From: Polyodon spathula
Taxonomy: Eukaryota; Chordata; Actinopteri; Acipenseriformes; Polyodontidae
DNA: 64,000 nucleotides
Direction: 5' to 3'
Assembly: GCF_017654505.1 (NCBI RefSeq)
Contig: NC_054559.1
Coordinates: 3,046,781-3,110,780, forward strand
In this document: piece by piece, positions 20,387 to 30,893 of the stretch
Layout of the letters: each line of letters begins with the position of its first letter
Numbering within the stretch: position 1 is the stretch's first letter
The notes under the pieces: model-generated
Told to the model about the DNA's origin: nothing
Seen by the model: only the letters and a program-made list of their open reading frames with translations
Database searches by the model: none
Made by a program: the position numbers and the translations under genes

Positions 20387-22429
20387 ATTATTGGTAATAC
20401 ACAGCAGTGAGCAAGGAGTCAGTCAACACTTTTTGAAATCAAAGTGTTTCTTATTTTATCCTCGTTATTGTAATGCCAGTAAAACGCTAAACTTCATTTG
20501 TGGAGTGCTGTAAATAGGATTACTCTCGCATGACCTTGCTGGACTGTCACTAAACTGTTTCATATTTGTTATTGTTATTGTAATGCCAGCAATAAGATAA
20601 ACAGGTCTTTTCACAACTCCTTCATTTGTATATTGAACTACAGTGTTAGTAGGAGACTGTAACATGATTCTCACAAAGTGCTGGACATTTGTTTTCTCTG
20701 AACTGTTATAACTCTTAGGTTTTATTGTTTATTTTAATGCCAGCAATGAGCCAAGTGATGTCTATAAACATTGTGACAGGTTTGAAGTGTCTTCAGGTGC
20801 TTATTACAGCAACAAGAATCTGATTAAACAAACTCTTGGCTTTAATAAAAATAAAAGAATTGTGGTAATATTTAATGTACTTACTTTAACAACCAACATT
20901 ATATTTATGTTCAGATGCCATGTTTAATTATTAACACAATGATAAGTGGTGAAAAAATGGAATTGGCCATTTTTGAAAACCAGACATTTGCTATTCCCAC
21001 GCATGGAAAGTCAGTAAACTATATATATTATTGAACAGTACAGTATACACAGTGTCTTCCTATAGCACAGTATCACATTAAACAGTACAGTATAGGCAGT
21101 GTCACATTGAACAGTACAGTATACAGTGTCACATTGAACAGTACAGTATACACGCTAGTGTCTTCATTTTATATTTTGTAGTGCTGGGACAAATATCCGA
21201 ACACATTTTTTTTACGGCCAATGAGAAAGAGCTCTGTGTGATTTGAGATTCTAATATACATATATAAACAAACCAGATTATGCGCTTGTAAGCATAGTGA
21301 TCTCGGGAAGGCCATCTGGGTCAAAAAAGCGTTGTTCTGCTTTAGCGCGAATGAGAACCTCATAACAAAAAAGGCATGCACAACATTCTGAAATGCCTCG
21401 CTTAAACAAGGGGGCCCAACTTGCTGGAAATGTTGTGTTGTGATTTTTATACAGATTGTATATATTATATATTTTTGTTGCGATTTTGTTATGTGCAATG
21501 TAATAAACTAGAACAAAAATGGTTAGACTTTTTAGCTTCCACAGAACGCCATTTCCACGTTTGTTTTATTTGAAGTGTTTAAAGTTAAAAAAAAAAAAAA
21601 TTGGTTTCGTTCAGCTACAAAAAGGCACAAGTGAACCTCATGTTATTACTTTTATGAAAACGTGTCTACGGCCACTGTTGACGGCGAAGAAATGGCAACG
21701 GCAAGGAACCTTTAAAAAAATGCTGCAGAGGTCGCGCTAGCCTTTAAAAATGTGCATTTGTAAAAAGCATACCATCTCAAAATCTGCGTTTTCAACCAAA
21801 CACCTGCGTTTTTACATATTGCACCAACATAGTTATATTATTTTCCAGTGTAACTATTTCAGATTAACGAAGTTAATATGCAAAACAGTTCACAGTATAA
21901 ATAATGGTAGTAGAAATAGACATAAAGACATGCTTACCATGAAACGTTTTCTTTCGAAAATCCTCCGTTCATGCGACGTAAAAATCAGTGGAACATATAC
22001 ATAAACAGTCTTGCTGTTAAAAGTTCTTTAAATTTTCCTTTTAGCATCAAGTCAAAAAAAATGACTCGTTCTCTTTCCAAATCAAAACGATACAGCTCCT
22101 CACGTAAACGACAGCGTTGCACCGTGCTACTTGTTGCACAGGTATCGTAATTGCAATTGCTGCAAGTTTTCCAAAAGCAGGAAATATGTCGGAATAGTTA
22201 TCAATAAAAACCCCGCAGCCCTCATCCATGGCCTTAAAACGTTAGTTTACCTACCGTAAACCTGATTCCCTGAAAGAGAAGATGGCCACCAAACATCGTT
22301 ATGGGAAACGTGTACCAGAGCCGTCGCGAGGGAAGAAGGAACGGCAGTATACGACCAAGGTCAACGGAATGAACGTTCAAACTCGAGGACCCTTGTGCCC
22401 ACAGAGGGAAATGAGCGATCTACCACATT
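20387..22429. other. No recognisable gene; short tandem repeats
   Basis: A 20-30 bp tandem repeat with core gaacagtacagtata lies at about 21035-21150. A recurring ttattgtaatgccagcaat motif (20460-20760) marks an unknown dispersed repeat. No coding sequence is supported. Confidence 0.5.
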
Positions 22430-23113
22430 CAGGTGGTAGCCCAGATAGCCGCATTACAAATCTCAGCCATGGAAGCACCTCGGAATAGATCCCATGACGT
22501 AGCCGACTGTGTCCACAATCCAAAGCGACAGCGGTTGCTTCGAGAGGGGCTGTCCCAGGGTCGGTGTTCCATGGCAGAAAAGAGCTGGTCAGACTGACGC
22601 AGCACTCTCATCCTATCTACATAACATCTCAATGCCCGAACTGGGCAGAGAAGGTTCAACTTCTTATCTCTTCCATTGCAAATGGTGGAGGATGAAAAGA
22701 CTCCAGTTCCACGCTGATTCATGTGGAAAGCCGTAATCACCTTGGAGAGAAAAGCAGGGTTTACACGCAGTGACACTCTGCTACCATCATCCCAAATACG
22801 TATACAGGAGCTATGCACGGACAGGTTCTTTAAATCGATGGATTATATAGGCTCAAATGGGGCCTGCGTGAGAGCCTCCAGTACATCAATTCTCCATTCG
22901 GGGAGAGTGGCCTTCCTAGGAGGGCGCAATTGCCGAGCGCCTCGGAAAAACCGGGTAGCCAAAAAATGCGCGCCCGGGGACACTGAGTCAACGGAGACAT
23001 AGCAAGCAGAAATAGCCGCTAGGTAAACCTTCAGTGTGGAAGGTGATCTACCAGCCTCAAGCAGAAACTGCAAGATGGAGGGCATGGGACAGGAGATTGG
23101 ATCATGACCGTTA
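22430..23113 (-). pseudogene. DIRS-type tyrosine recombinase fragment
   Basis: The minus strand encodes SILQFLLEAGRSPSTLKVYL, then AAISACYVSVDSVSPGAHFL and LRPPRKATLPEW. After a stop and frame slip near 22845 come LCPVRALRCYVDRMRVLRQS and SATSWDLFRGASMAEICNAA. This order is that of the recombinase of vertebrate DIRS elements, which integrate circular cDNA without an integrase. The His-containing block before ATSW is degenerate, and no complete Arg-His-Arg-Tyr set is visible. It is the 3' part of the DIRS remnant spread over 22430-29150. Confidence 0.75.
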
Positions 23114-23270
23114 GTACCTGTGGCAAAGTGCCCCTCCCCTGTGTGTATTTTGTGTTGTGTGTTAATGTTGGTGTAGTCATTGGTACAGGGGATATAAACG
23201 GGTCTGTATATTTGTTTTTAGGCACGAAGATTGCACAGCACTTCACATGCAAGTAAAATGTAATACACAA

Positions 23271-25888
23271 GAACATAAGAACATAAGAAAGTTTACAAAC
23301 AAGAGGAGGCCATTCGGCCCATCTTGCTCGTTTGGTTGTTAGTAGCTTATTGATCCCAGAATCTCATCAAGCAGCTTCTTGAAGGATCCCAGGGTGTCAG
23401 CTTCAACAACATTACTGGGGAGTTGATTCCAGACCCTCACAATTTTCTGTGTAAAAAAGTGCCTCCTATTTTCTGTTCTGAATGCCCCTTTGTCTAATCT
23501 CCATTTGTGACCCCTGGTCCTTGTTTCTTTTTTCAGGCTGAAAAAGTCCCTTGGGTCGACACTGTCAATACCTTTTAGAATTTTGAATGCTTGAATTAGG
23601 TCGCCACGTAGTCTTCTTTGTTCAAGACTGAACAGATTCAATTCTTTTAGCCTGTCTGCTATGACATGCCTTTTAAGCCCGTAATAATTCTGGTCTTCTC
23701 TGCTCTTCTTTGCACTCTTTCTAGAGCAGCAATATCTTTTTTAGAGGTGACCAGAACTGCACACAATATTCAAGATGAGGTCTTACTAGTGCATTGTACA
23801 GTTTTAACATTACTTCCCTTGATTTAAATTCAACACTATTCACAATGTATCCGAGCATCTTGTTAGCCTTTTTTATAGCTTCCCTACATTGTCTAGATGA
23901 AGACATTTCTGAGTCAACAAAAACTCCAACACTTTTTCATAGATTCCTTCTCCAATTTCAGTATCTCCCATATGATATTTATAATGTACATTTTTATTTC
24001 CTGCGTGCAGTACCTTACACTTTTCTCTATTAAATGTCATTTGCCATGTGTCTGCCCAGTTCTGAATCTTGTCTAGATCATTTTGAATGACCTTTGCTGC
24101 TGCAACAGTGTTTGCCACTCCTCCTACTTTTGTGTCGTCTGCAAATTTAACAAGTTTGCTTACTATACCAGAATCTAAATCATTAATGTAGATTAGGAAT
24201 AGCAGAGGACCTAATACTGATCCCTGTGGTACACCGCTGGTTACCACACTCCATTCTGAGGTTTTTCCTCTAATCAGTACTTTCTGTTTTCTACATGTTA
24301 ACCACTCCCTAATCCATGTACATGTGTTTCCTTGAATTCCAACTGTGTTCAGTTTGAGAATTAATCTTTTGTGTGGGACTTTGTCAAAAGCTTTCTGGAA
24401 ATCTAAATAAACCATGTCATATGCTTTGCAATTATCCATTATCGATGTTGCATCCTCAAAAATATCAAGCAAGTTAGTTAGACACGATCTTCCCTTCCTA
24501 AAACCATGTTGACTGTCTCCCAGGACCCTGTTACCATATAGGTAATTTTCCATTTTGGATCTTATTATAGTTTCCATAAGTTTGCATATAATAGAAGTCA
24601 GGCTTACTGGTCTGTAGTTACCTGGTTCAGTTTTGTTTCCCTTTTTGTGGATCGGTATTACGTTTGCAATTTTCCAGTCTGTCGGTACCACCCCTGTGTC
24701 AAGAGACTGCTGCATGATCTTGGTTAGCGGTTTGTAAATTACTTCTTTCATTTCTTTGAGTACTACTGGGAGGATCTCATCCGGCCCAGGGGATTTGTTT
24801 ATTTTAAGAGCTCCTAGTCCCTTTAACACTTCTGCCTCAGTTATGCTAAAGTTATTTAAAACTGGATAGGAACTGGATGACATGTGGGGCATGTTGTCAG
24901 TATCTTCCTTTGTAAAAACTTGTGAAAAGTAATCATTTAATATATTTTGCTATTTTTTTTTCTTCATCTACGATTTTGCCATTTGTATCTCTTAAACATT
25001 TAATCTCCTCTTTGAATGTTCTCTTGCTGTTGTAATATTGGAAAAACATTTTGGAATTGGTTTTCGCTCCCTTAGCAATGTTCATTTCTATTTCTCTCTT
25101 GGCCTTTCTAACTTCCTTTTTGACTTGCATTTGCAGTTCTGTGTACTCTTTCTGCATACTTTCTTTTTGGTCCCTTTTTAATGCTCTATAAAGTGCCTTT
25201 TTTCGCTGAATATTTTTTTTAATTGATCTATTAAACCATTTTGGCAATTTAGTTTTACATTTAGATTTGTCTACTTTAGGGATGTAATTGTTTTGCGCCT
25301 CTAGTACTACATTTTTGAAGAACAACCATCCTTCTTCTGTGGGTGTTTTCTCTATTTTACTCCAATCTACTTCTGTTAGTCTCTGTTTCATACCTTCATA
25401 GTTTGCTTTTCTAAAATTATAAACCTTAGCTTTAGTCATTACTTTTGGGGTTTTAAAAAACACTTCAAATGAGACCATGTTGTGGTCGGAGTTTGCCAGT
25501 GGTTCTCTGACTTCTGTTTTAGTTATTCTGTCTTCGTTATTTGAAAAGACTAAATCAAGGCATGCCTCCCCTCTAGTTGGTGCCTTGACCAATTGTGTTA
25601 GGAAGCAGTCATTTGTCATTTCCACCATTTCAATTTCATCCTTCGTGCTACCCACCGGGTTTTCCCATTTTATATGGGGGAAGTTGAAATCCCCCATTAG
25701 TATGGCTTCTCCTTTGCTACACGCATTTCTAATGTCATTGTATAACAGATTATTTTGCTCAACGTCTGAATCTGGCGGTCTATAGCATGCTGCTATTATT
25801 ATGCCCTTTGAATTTTTGTCCGTTATTCTGACCCATATTGATTTGGATTTATTTTCTTTGTCCAGGTTTAACACCTGGGCTTCAAGTT
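23271..25888 (-). pseudogene. CR1-type LINE, 5'-truncated, ORF2 frameshifted
   Basis: Octamer tail at 23271-23290, then ORF2 on the minus strand. The frame breaks near 23660, 23730, 23930 and 24940 (one extra T in a poly(T) tract). EN and RT motifs (GDFNFPHIKWE, SDHNMV, VPQGSVLGPL, FADDTK) remain. It is 5'-truncated within the endonuclease at the point EAQVLNLDKEN, and LTR sequence resumes at about 25889. Confidence 0.85.
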
Positions 25889-25988
25889 TATATGTGAGCA
25901 TGGGGAATTGCACTTTATTAATTCACGTGCAGTTTTACCGCGACTCCAATTGAATGATTGATTACACCGTGTAACAAATTTAGTAAGT

Positions 25989-26175
25989 GGGTAGTAAGTG
26001 TTATTTCCTAATTGCTTATGCCTCAAAAGTATAGAAAATGACTATTATTCCACACAAACTTTGCTTTTGTGACCAGGACAGTGATATTTTTAAATTTAAG
26101 CAAAATTTGTGGGGAATAATAGCCATTTTCTATACATTTGAGGCATAAGCAATTAGGAAATAACACTTACTACCC
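25989..26175. repeat. Foldback (hairpin) element, 187 bp
   Basis: Left arm gggtagtaagtgttatttcc... and right arm ...ggaaataacacttactaccc are near-perfect inverted repeats about 66 bases long, separated by a loop of about 55 bases. It lies inside the solo LTR and is absent from the sister LTRs. A MITE is most likely; a hairpin RNA source cannot be excluded. Confidence 0.8.
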
Positions 26176-26561
26176 AGGAACAAAAATTGTGTTATGTAGT
26201 GTTAACAATGGAGTCTCGTTACAGCTGCATAAAAGCAGCATGTTTTAACTCACTTGGGGTTGTGTGTTCAGTGAGTGGACAATAGGCTTGGAGACGGATA
26301 ATAGTATAATTATAATATAATAATAATAATAGTTAAAATATCAGCTCACCGTGTTTGTCTGTGTAGTCAGTTTTGTTTGCCTCTTTAAGTGACCTGTGTT
26401 TCTGTTTGTTACAACTTTTTTATTTACTGTGCTGTTCATTCATTAAATGCTGAGCGAAACCAATCGCTCAGCTCCACCCAACTTCACCTCTCTGTTGTTT
26501 ATTTCCTGGTTCCTGTTTCTGGTCTGACGTCACCCACTACAGACGTCTTTGTGACAGTACG

Positions 26562-26925
26562 GCACAAATCTTGGAAAGGCTGACCAGCGGTCCCTTTCAG
26601 GGGCCAGACCGATAGTTGGAGCCTGCCTGGCTCCAGGTGCCAAAGCATGCCTCTCGGCTGACTGAGAAGATCCCGGCGAAGCAGGATTTCCCAGGACGTG
26701 CTGTTCAATAGCTGGCACAGGGATGAAAACTGGATTCTCCTGGGCCACCTTTTCGAGAAAGGTCGGGAGCAATGGCAGAGGCGGGAACGCGTAAAGGAGC
26801 GCTCCGAGCCATACGTGGGCTAGGGCGTCAAGGTGAGTGGACCGTCGCAGTGGTGGAGGAAGTACCATAGGGGGCAGTATGTCGTCTCTGCCGAGGCGAA
26901 GAAATCGACCTCCGCCTTCCTGAAA
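26562..26925 (-). pseudogene. DIRS fragment (RT-RH/recombinase linker)
   Basis: The minus strand contains FQEGGGRFLRLGRDDILPPM, LDALAHVWLGALLYAFPPLP and LLPTFLEKVAQENPVF, characteristic of the region after RNase H in DIRS polyproteins. It is separated from the RNase H part (28555-29150) by a LINE and from the recombinase part by the solo LTR. Confidence 0.7.
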
Positions 26926-28553
26926 CATAAGAACATAAGAACATAAGAACATAAGAAAGTTTACAAACGAGAGGAGGCCATTCGGCCCATCTTGCTCGTT
27001 TGGTTGTTAGTAGCTTATTGATCCCAAAATCTCATCAAGCAGCTTCTTGAAGGATCCCAGGGTGTCAGCTTCAACAACATTACTGGGGAGTTGATTCCAG
27101 ACCCTCACAATTCTCTGTGTAAAAAAGTGTCTCCTATTTTCTGTTCTGAATGCCCCTTTTTCTAAACTCCATTTGTGACCCCTGGTCCTTGTTTCTTTTT
27201 TCAGGCTGAAAAAGTCCCTTGCGTCGACACTGTCAATACCTTTTAGAATTTTGAATGCTTGAATTAGGTCGCCACGTAGTCTTCTTTGTTCAAGACTGAA
27301 CAGATTCAATTCTTTTAGCCTGTCTGCATATGACATGCCTTTTAAGCCCGGAATAATTCTGGTCGCTCTTCTTTGCACTCTTTCTAGAGCAGCAATATCT
27401 TTTTTTATAGCGAGGTGACCAGAACTGCACACAATATTCAAGATGAGGTCTTACAAGTGCATTGTACAGTTTTAACATTACTTCCCTTGATTTAAATTCA
27501 ACACTTTTCACAATGTATCCGAGCATCTTGTTAGCCTTTTTTATAGCTTCCCCACATTGCCTAGATGAAGACATTTCTGAGTCAACAAAAACTCCTAGGT
27601 CTTTTTCATAGATTCCTTCTTCAATTTCAATATCTCCCATATGATATTTATAATGTACATTTTTATTTCCTGCGTGCAGTACCTTACACTTTTCTCTATT
27701 AAATGTCATTTGCCATGTGTCTGCCCAGTTCTGAATCTTGTCTAGATCATTTTGAATGACCTTTGCTGCTGCAACAGTGTTTGCCACTCCTCCTACTTTT
27801 GTGTCGTCTGCAAATTTAACAAGTTTGCTTACTATACCAGAATCTAAATCATTAATGTAGATTAGGAATAGCAGAGGACCTAATACTGATCCCTGTGGTA
27901 CACCGCTGGTTACCACACTCCATTCTGAGGTTTTTCCTCTAATCAGTACTTTCTGTTTTCTACATGTTAACCACTCCCTAATCCATGTACATGTGTTTCC
28001 TTGAATCCCAACTGCGTTCAGTTTGAGAATTAATCTTTTGTGCGGGACTTTGTCAAAAGCTTTCTGGAAATCTAAATAAACCATATCATATGCTTTGCAA
28101 TTATCCATTATCGATGTTGCATCCTCAAAAAAATCAAGCAAGTTAGTTAGGCACGATCTCCCTTTCCTAAAACCATGTTGACTGTCTCCCAGTACCCTGT
28201 TACCATATAGGTAATTTTCCATTTTGGATCTTATTATAGTTTCCATAAGTTTGCATATAATAGAAGTCAGGCTTACTGGTCTGTAGTTACCTGGTTCAGT
28301 TTTGTTTCCCTTTTTGTGGATCGGTATTACGTTTGCAATTTTCCAGTCTGTCGGTACCACCCCTGTGTCAAGAGACTGCTGCATGATCTTGGTTAGCGGT
28401 TTGTAAATTACTTCTTTCATTTCTTTGAGTACTACTGGGAGGATCTCATCCGGCCCAGGGGATTTGTTTATTTTAAGAGCTCCTAGTCCCTTTAACACTT
28501 CTGCCTCAGTTATGCTAAAGTTATTTAAAACTGGATAGGAACTGGATGACATG
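26926..28553 (-). pseudogene. CR1-type LINE, 5'-truncated
   Basis: Octamer tail CATAAGAA x3-4 at 26926-26956. The C-terminal region and reverse transcriptase follow on the minus strand, open for 420 codons (27290-28552). One extra T near 27412 shifts the frame into the C-terminal part (27007-27441). Truncated at the start of the RT domain (MSSSSYPVLNNFSITEAEV). Inserted in the DIRS element. Confidence 0.85.
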
Positions 28554-28554
28554 G

Positions 28555-29150
28555 GGCATTCCTAAATGTGCTCCACCACCTGAGAGTGGAGCCTCCAAGA
28601 GGAGGAGGTCTGCCGCCCGATTCTCCATGCCCGGAACATGCGTCGCCCAAAGGGACAGTAAGTTCTGTTGGGCCCAAATCAGAAGCCTGAAGGCTAGGCA
28701 ATGCAACCCTAGGAACCGAAGGCCACCCTGGTGGTTGACATACGCCACCACTGATGTATTGTCTGTGCGGATCAGCACATGTCTGTTCCGCCCCAAGGGT
28801 AGGAAGTGCTGAAGGGCAAGGAACACTGTTTGCAACTCCAACATTTTGATATGCAGAGACCAGGACCAGGATCCGCCGACTCCTTTGCCTTCGCAGACCG
28901 CGTCCCAACCTGAGTTGGACCTGTCCGGTTGGAAACTACTCCCATTTGGACTCCTTGGTGCAGGGGAGAAGTAACCCTCCACCAGTGAAGGGCCGCTGAG
29001 CAAGCAAGACACACTGTCAGCCAACGGTGTCTCTCGCACTTGGGATGCAGATGGAACGCATTGAGCCACGCTTGCAGCGGGCACATGCACAGTAAACCCA
29101 TCCCGATGCTGATATAGCTACGGCACAAGACAATCTCGATCCATGTCAAA
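28555..29150 (-). pseudogene. DIRS reverse transcriptase/RNase H fragment
   Basis: Minus-strand frames give GLLCMCPLQAWLNAFHL, then HIKMLELQTVFLALQHFLPL, LIRTDNTSVVAYVNHQGG and ATHVPGMENRAADLL, the RNase H domain that follows RT in vertebrate DIRS elements. Frameshifts near 28770-28900 split it. The RT catalytic part upstream (to the right) is not recognisable. Confidence 0.75.
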
Positions 29151-30243
29151 ACAGGTAGAGTTGGTGCTGGAGAACTGCTACTCTGTCGTCCGACAGGTAA
29201 GCTTACTATTAAATGGCTCTAGCATTGTTAAGGGGAGACCCACTCTCAAACAGATGCTTCATCACAAATAGCTGTGTGGCCCACCGCTCCTTCCTGCGAC
29301 TGGGCAAATCAACCAGTCGTACAGGCAATTCATCACCTGATCACTTGCCGCCACATGAAAGCGAGGGTGGCATCCATGCAATTTGATACGTCCAGGGGTA
29401 AGGAGAGGCCGAATCACCACACGGAAACTCAGGACGTCTATAGCGACGTGGAACATGTTCTCCCGGCCCAGTGTGATAACTGGGCCAACGGCCTGGCGAG
29501 CCACCATATGGCTCAGCCTTTTATTGAAGCACTTAGGCACCAAGGGTGCAGACACACTGAGGGCACTGAGTGAGGTAGAATACACTGCTGGTGCACCAAA
29601 GCATCAGTGACACTGAGTGTTATTAACATGCTGTGGCGCCAAGCACTGAGGCATGGACGTGAATTCAACACAATCCAGGGTAGCGCATAGCATACACTGG
29701 GGTGGATACATAGCTCGAGTGACTGCAGTAGGCAATCAGGAGAGCAGTACAGGGGAGCGCACGGTGCTGCACCATGGTGCAGAGCGGCGATTACCTGGTT
29801 CTGGACTACGTGCAGTCACACCACGTGGCAGAGCATAGTGTATGCCAGAGTGGAGCACAGGCTCAAGGAGCTGTGGGGTGTTATGCAGGAAGAAAATGAC
29901 ACATTCCCCATGCCAGGTGGGTGAAAATAATCCTGCTGATTCAAATCAACAGCGGGACCCTGCCCTATTTTGGGTAAATTATAAAATAAAATTACAAAAC
30001 CATTGTCCATTGTAAAATACAATGCTAGTTGTATATTTTAAATTTGAAATAATATAACAAAGCATTAACTGAGCAAATAATTAATGTAATATATCCTACA
30101 TGCATGTTTTGGTGATGTCCCTATAGGCTAATATATAAATTCATTAATGAATTAAACTCAGTAAATTGTATAAAATATATACAATTCAGCCATTATCATG
30201 GAAAACAAACTAGATCATATTTGTACAAATATATATTTAGGCC
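29151..30243. other. No gene recognised; possible DIRS flank
   Basis: Moderately GC-rich to 29880, then AT-rich. Several short open frames exist but none shows a family motif. The sequence may be degenerate DIRS 5' region; this is inferred from position only. Confidence 0.35.
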
Positions 30244-30822
30244 TGTCACAAAGCCGTCCAGAGTGGGTGACGTCAGATCAGAAACAGGAAATAAACAAAA
30301 AGAGAGGTGGAGTTTGGTGGAGCTGAGCAAATGGTCTCGCTCATTTAATGAATGAACAGACAAACAGAAAATAAACGGTTGCAACAAACAAAAACAGGAC
30401 ACGGCACATTCGCCAAAATAAACAGACAAACAAAACGGACTAAATAAAACACAGTGAGCAGATATTTTACTACTACGACTACGACTACTATTATTATTAT
30501 TTGTATTACCTCCGTCTCCAATCCCGTTCTCCACTCACCAAACACACAACCCAGAGCTGTACCGTGACTCGATTGCTAATCAATCATTCACTTGGAGTCG
30601 TGGTACAACTATACGTGAATTAATAAAGTGCAATTCCCCGTGCTCACATAGTATTACTTTTTACTTGCAAGTGAAGTGCTGTGCAAACCTCGTGCCGAAA
30701 TACAAATATACATTTTAAACACTCGTGTTACACAGACCCATTTATATCCCCGTGTACCAATGACTATACACCAACATTAACACACAACACAAAATACACA
30801 CAGGGGTGGGCACTTTGCCACA
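30244..30822 (-). repeat. 3' LTR of copy 3
   Basis: 579 bp; on the minus strand TGTGGCAAAG...CTTTGTGACA, so the ends form an imperfect 10-bp inverted repeat. Similar along its length to 32761-33351. Confidence 0.9.
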
Positions 30823-30825
30823 TAT

Positions 30826-30835
30826 ACCACCCCCT
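30826..30835 (-). promoter_or_regulatory. Polypurine tract candidate
   Basis: Minus strand AAGGGGGTGG lies a few bases before the 3' LTR; a second tract, AAGGGGGGAGGTGG, is about 40 bases further upstream. Either could prime plus-strand synthesis. Confidence 0.45.
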
Positions 30836-30893
30836 TGTGCAAAGCTCACATGGCCTCAATGGCCACCTCCCCCCTTAAAATCCCCAGTCTCGC

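Larger units (their letters stand above)
23119..26556 (+). mobile_element. Solo LTR with LINE and foldback insertions
   Basis: An LTR of the copy 1/copy 3 family starts TGTGGCAAAG (23119) and ends CTTTGTGACA (26556). It is flanked by gtacc on the left and gtacg on the right, a probable 5-bp target duplication with one change. Inside are a CR1 LINE (23271-25888) and a foldback element (25989-26175). It interrupts the DIRS remnant and has no internal region, consistent with LTR-LTR recombination. Confidence 0.75.
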
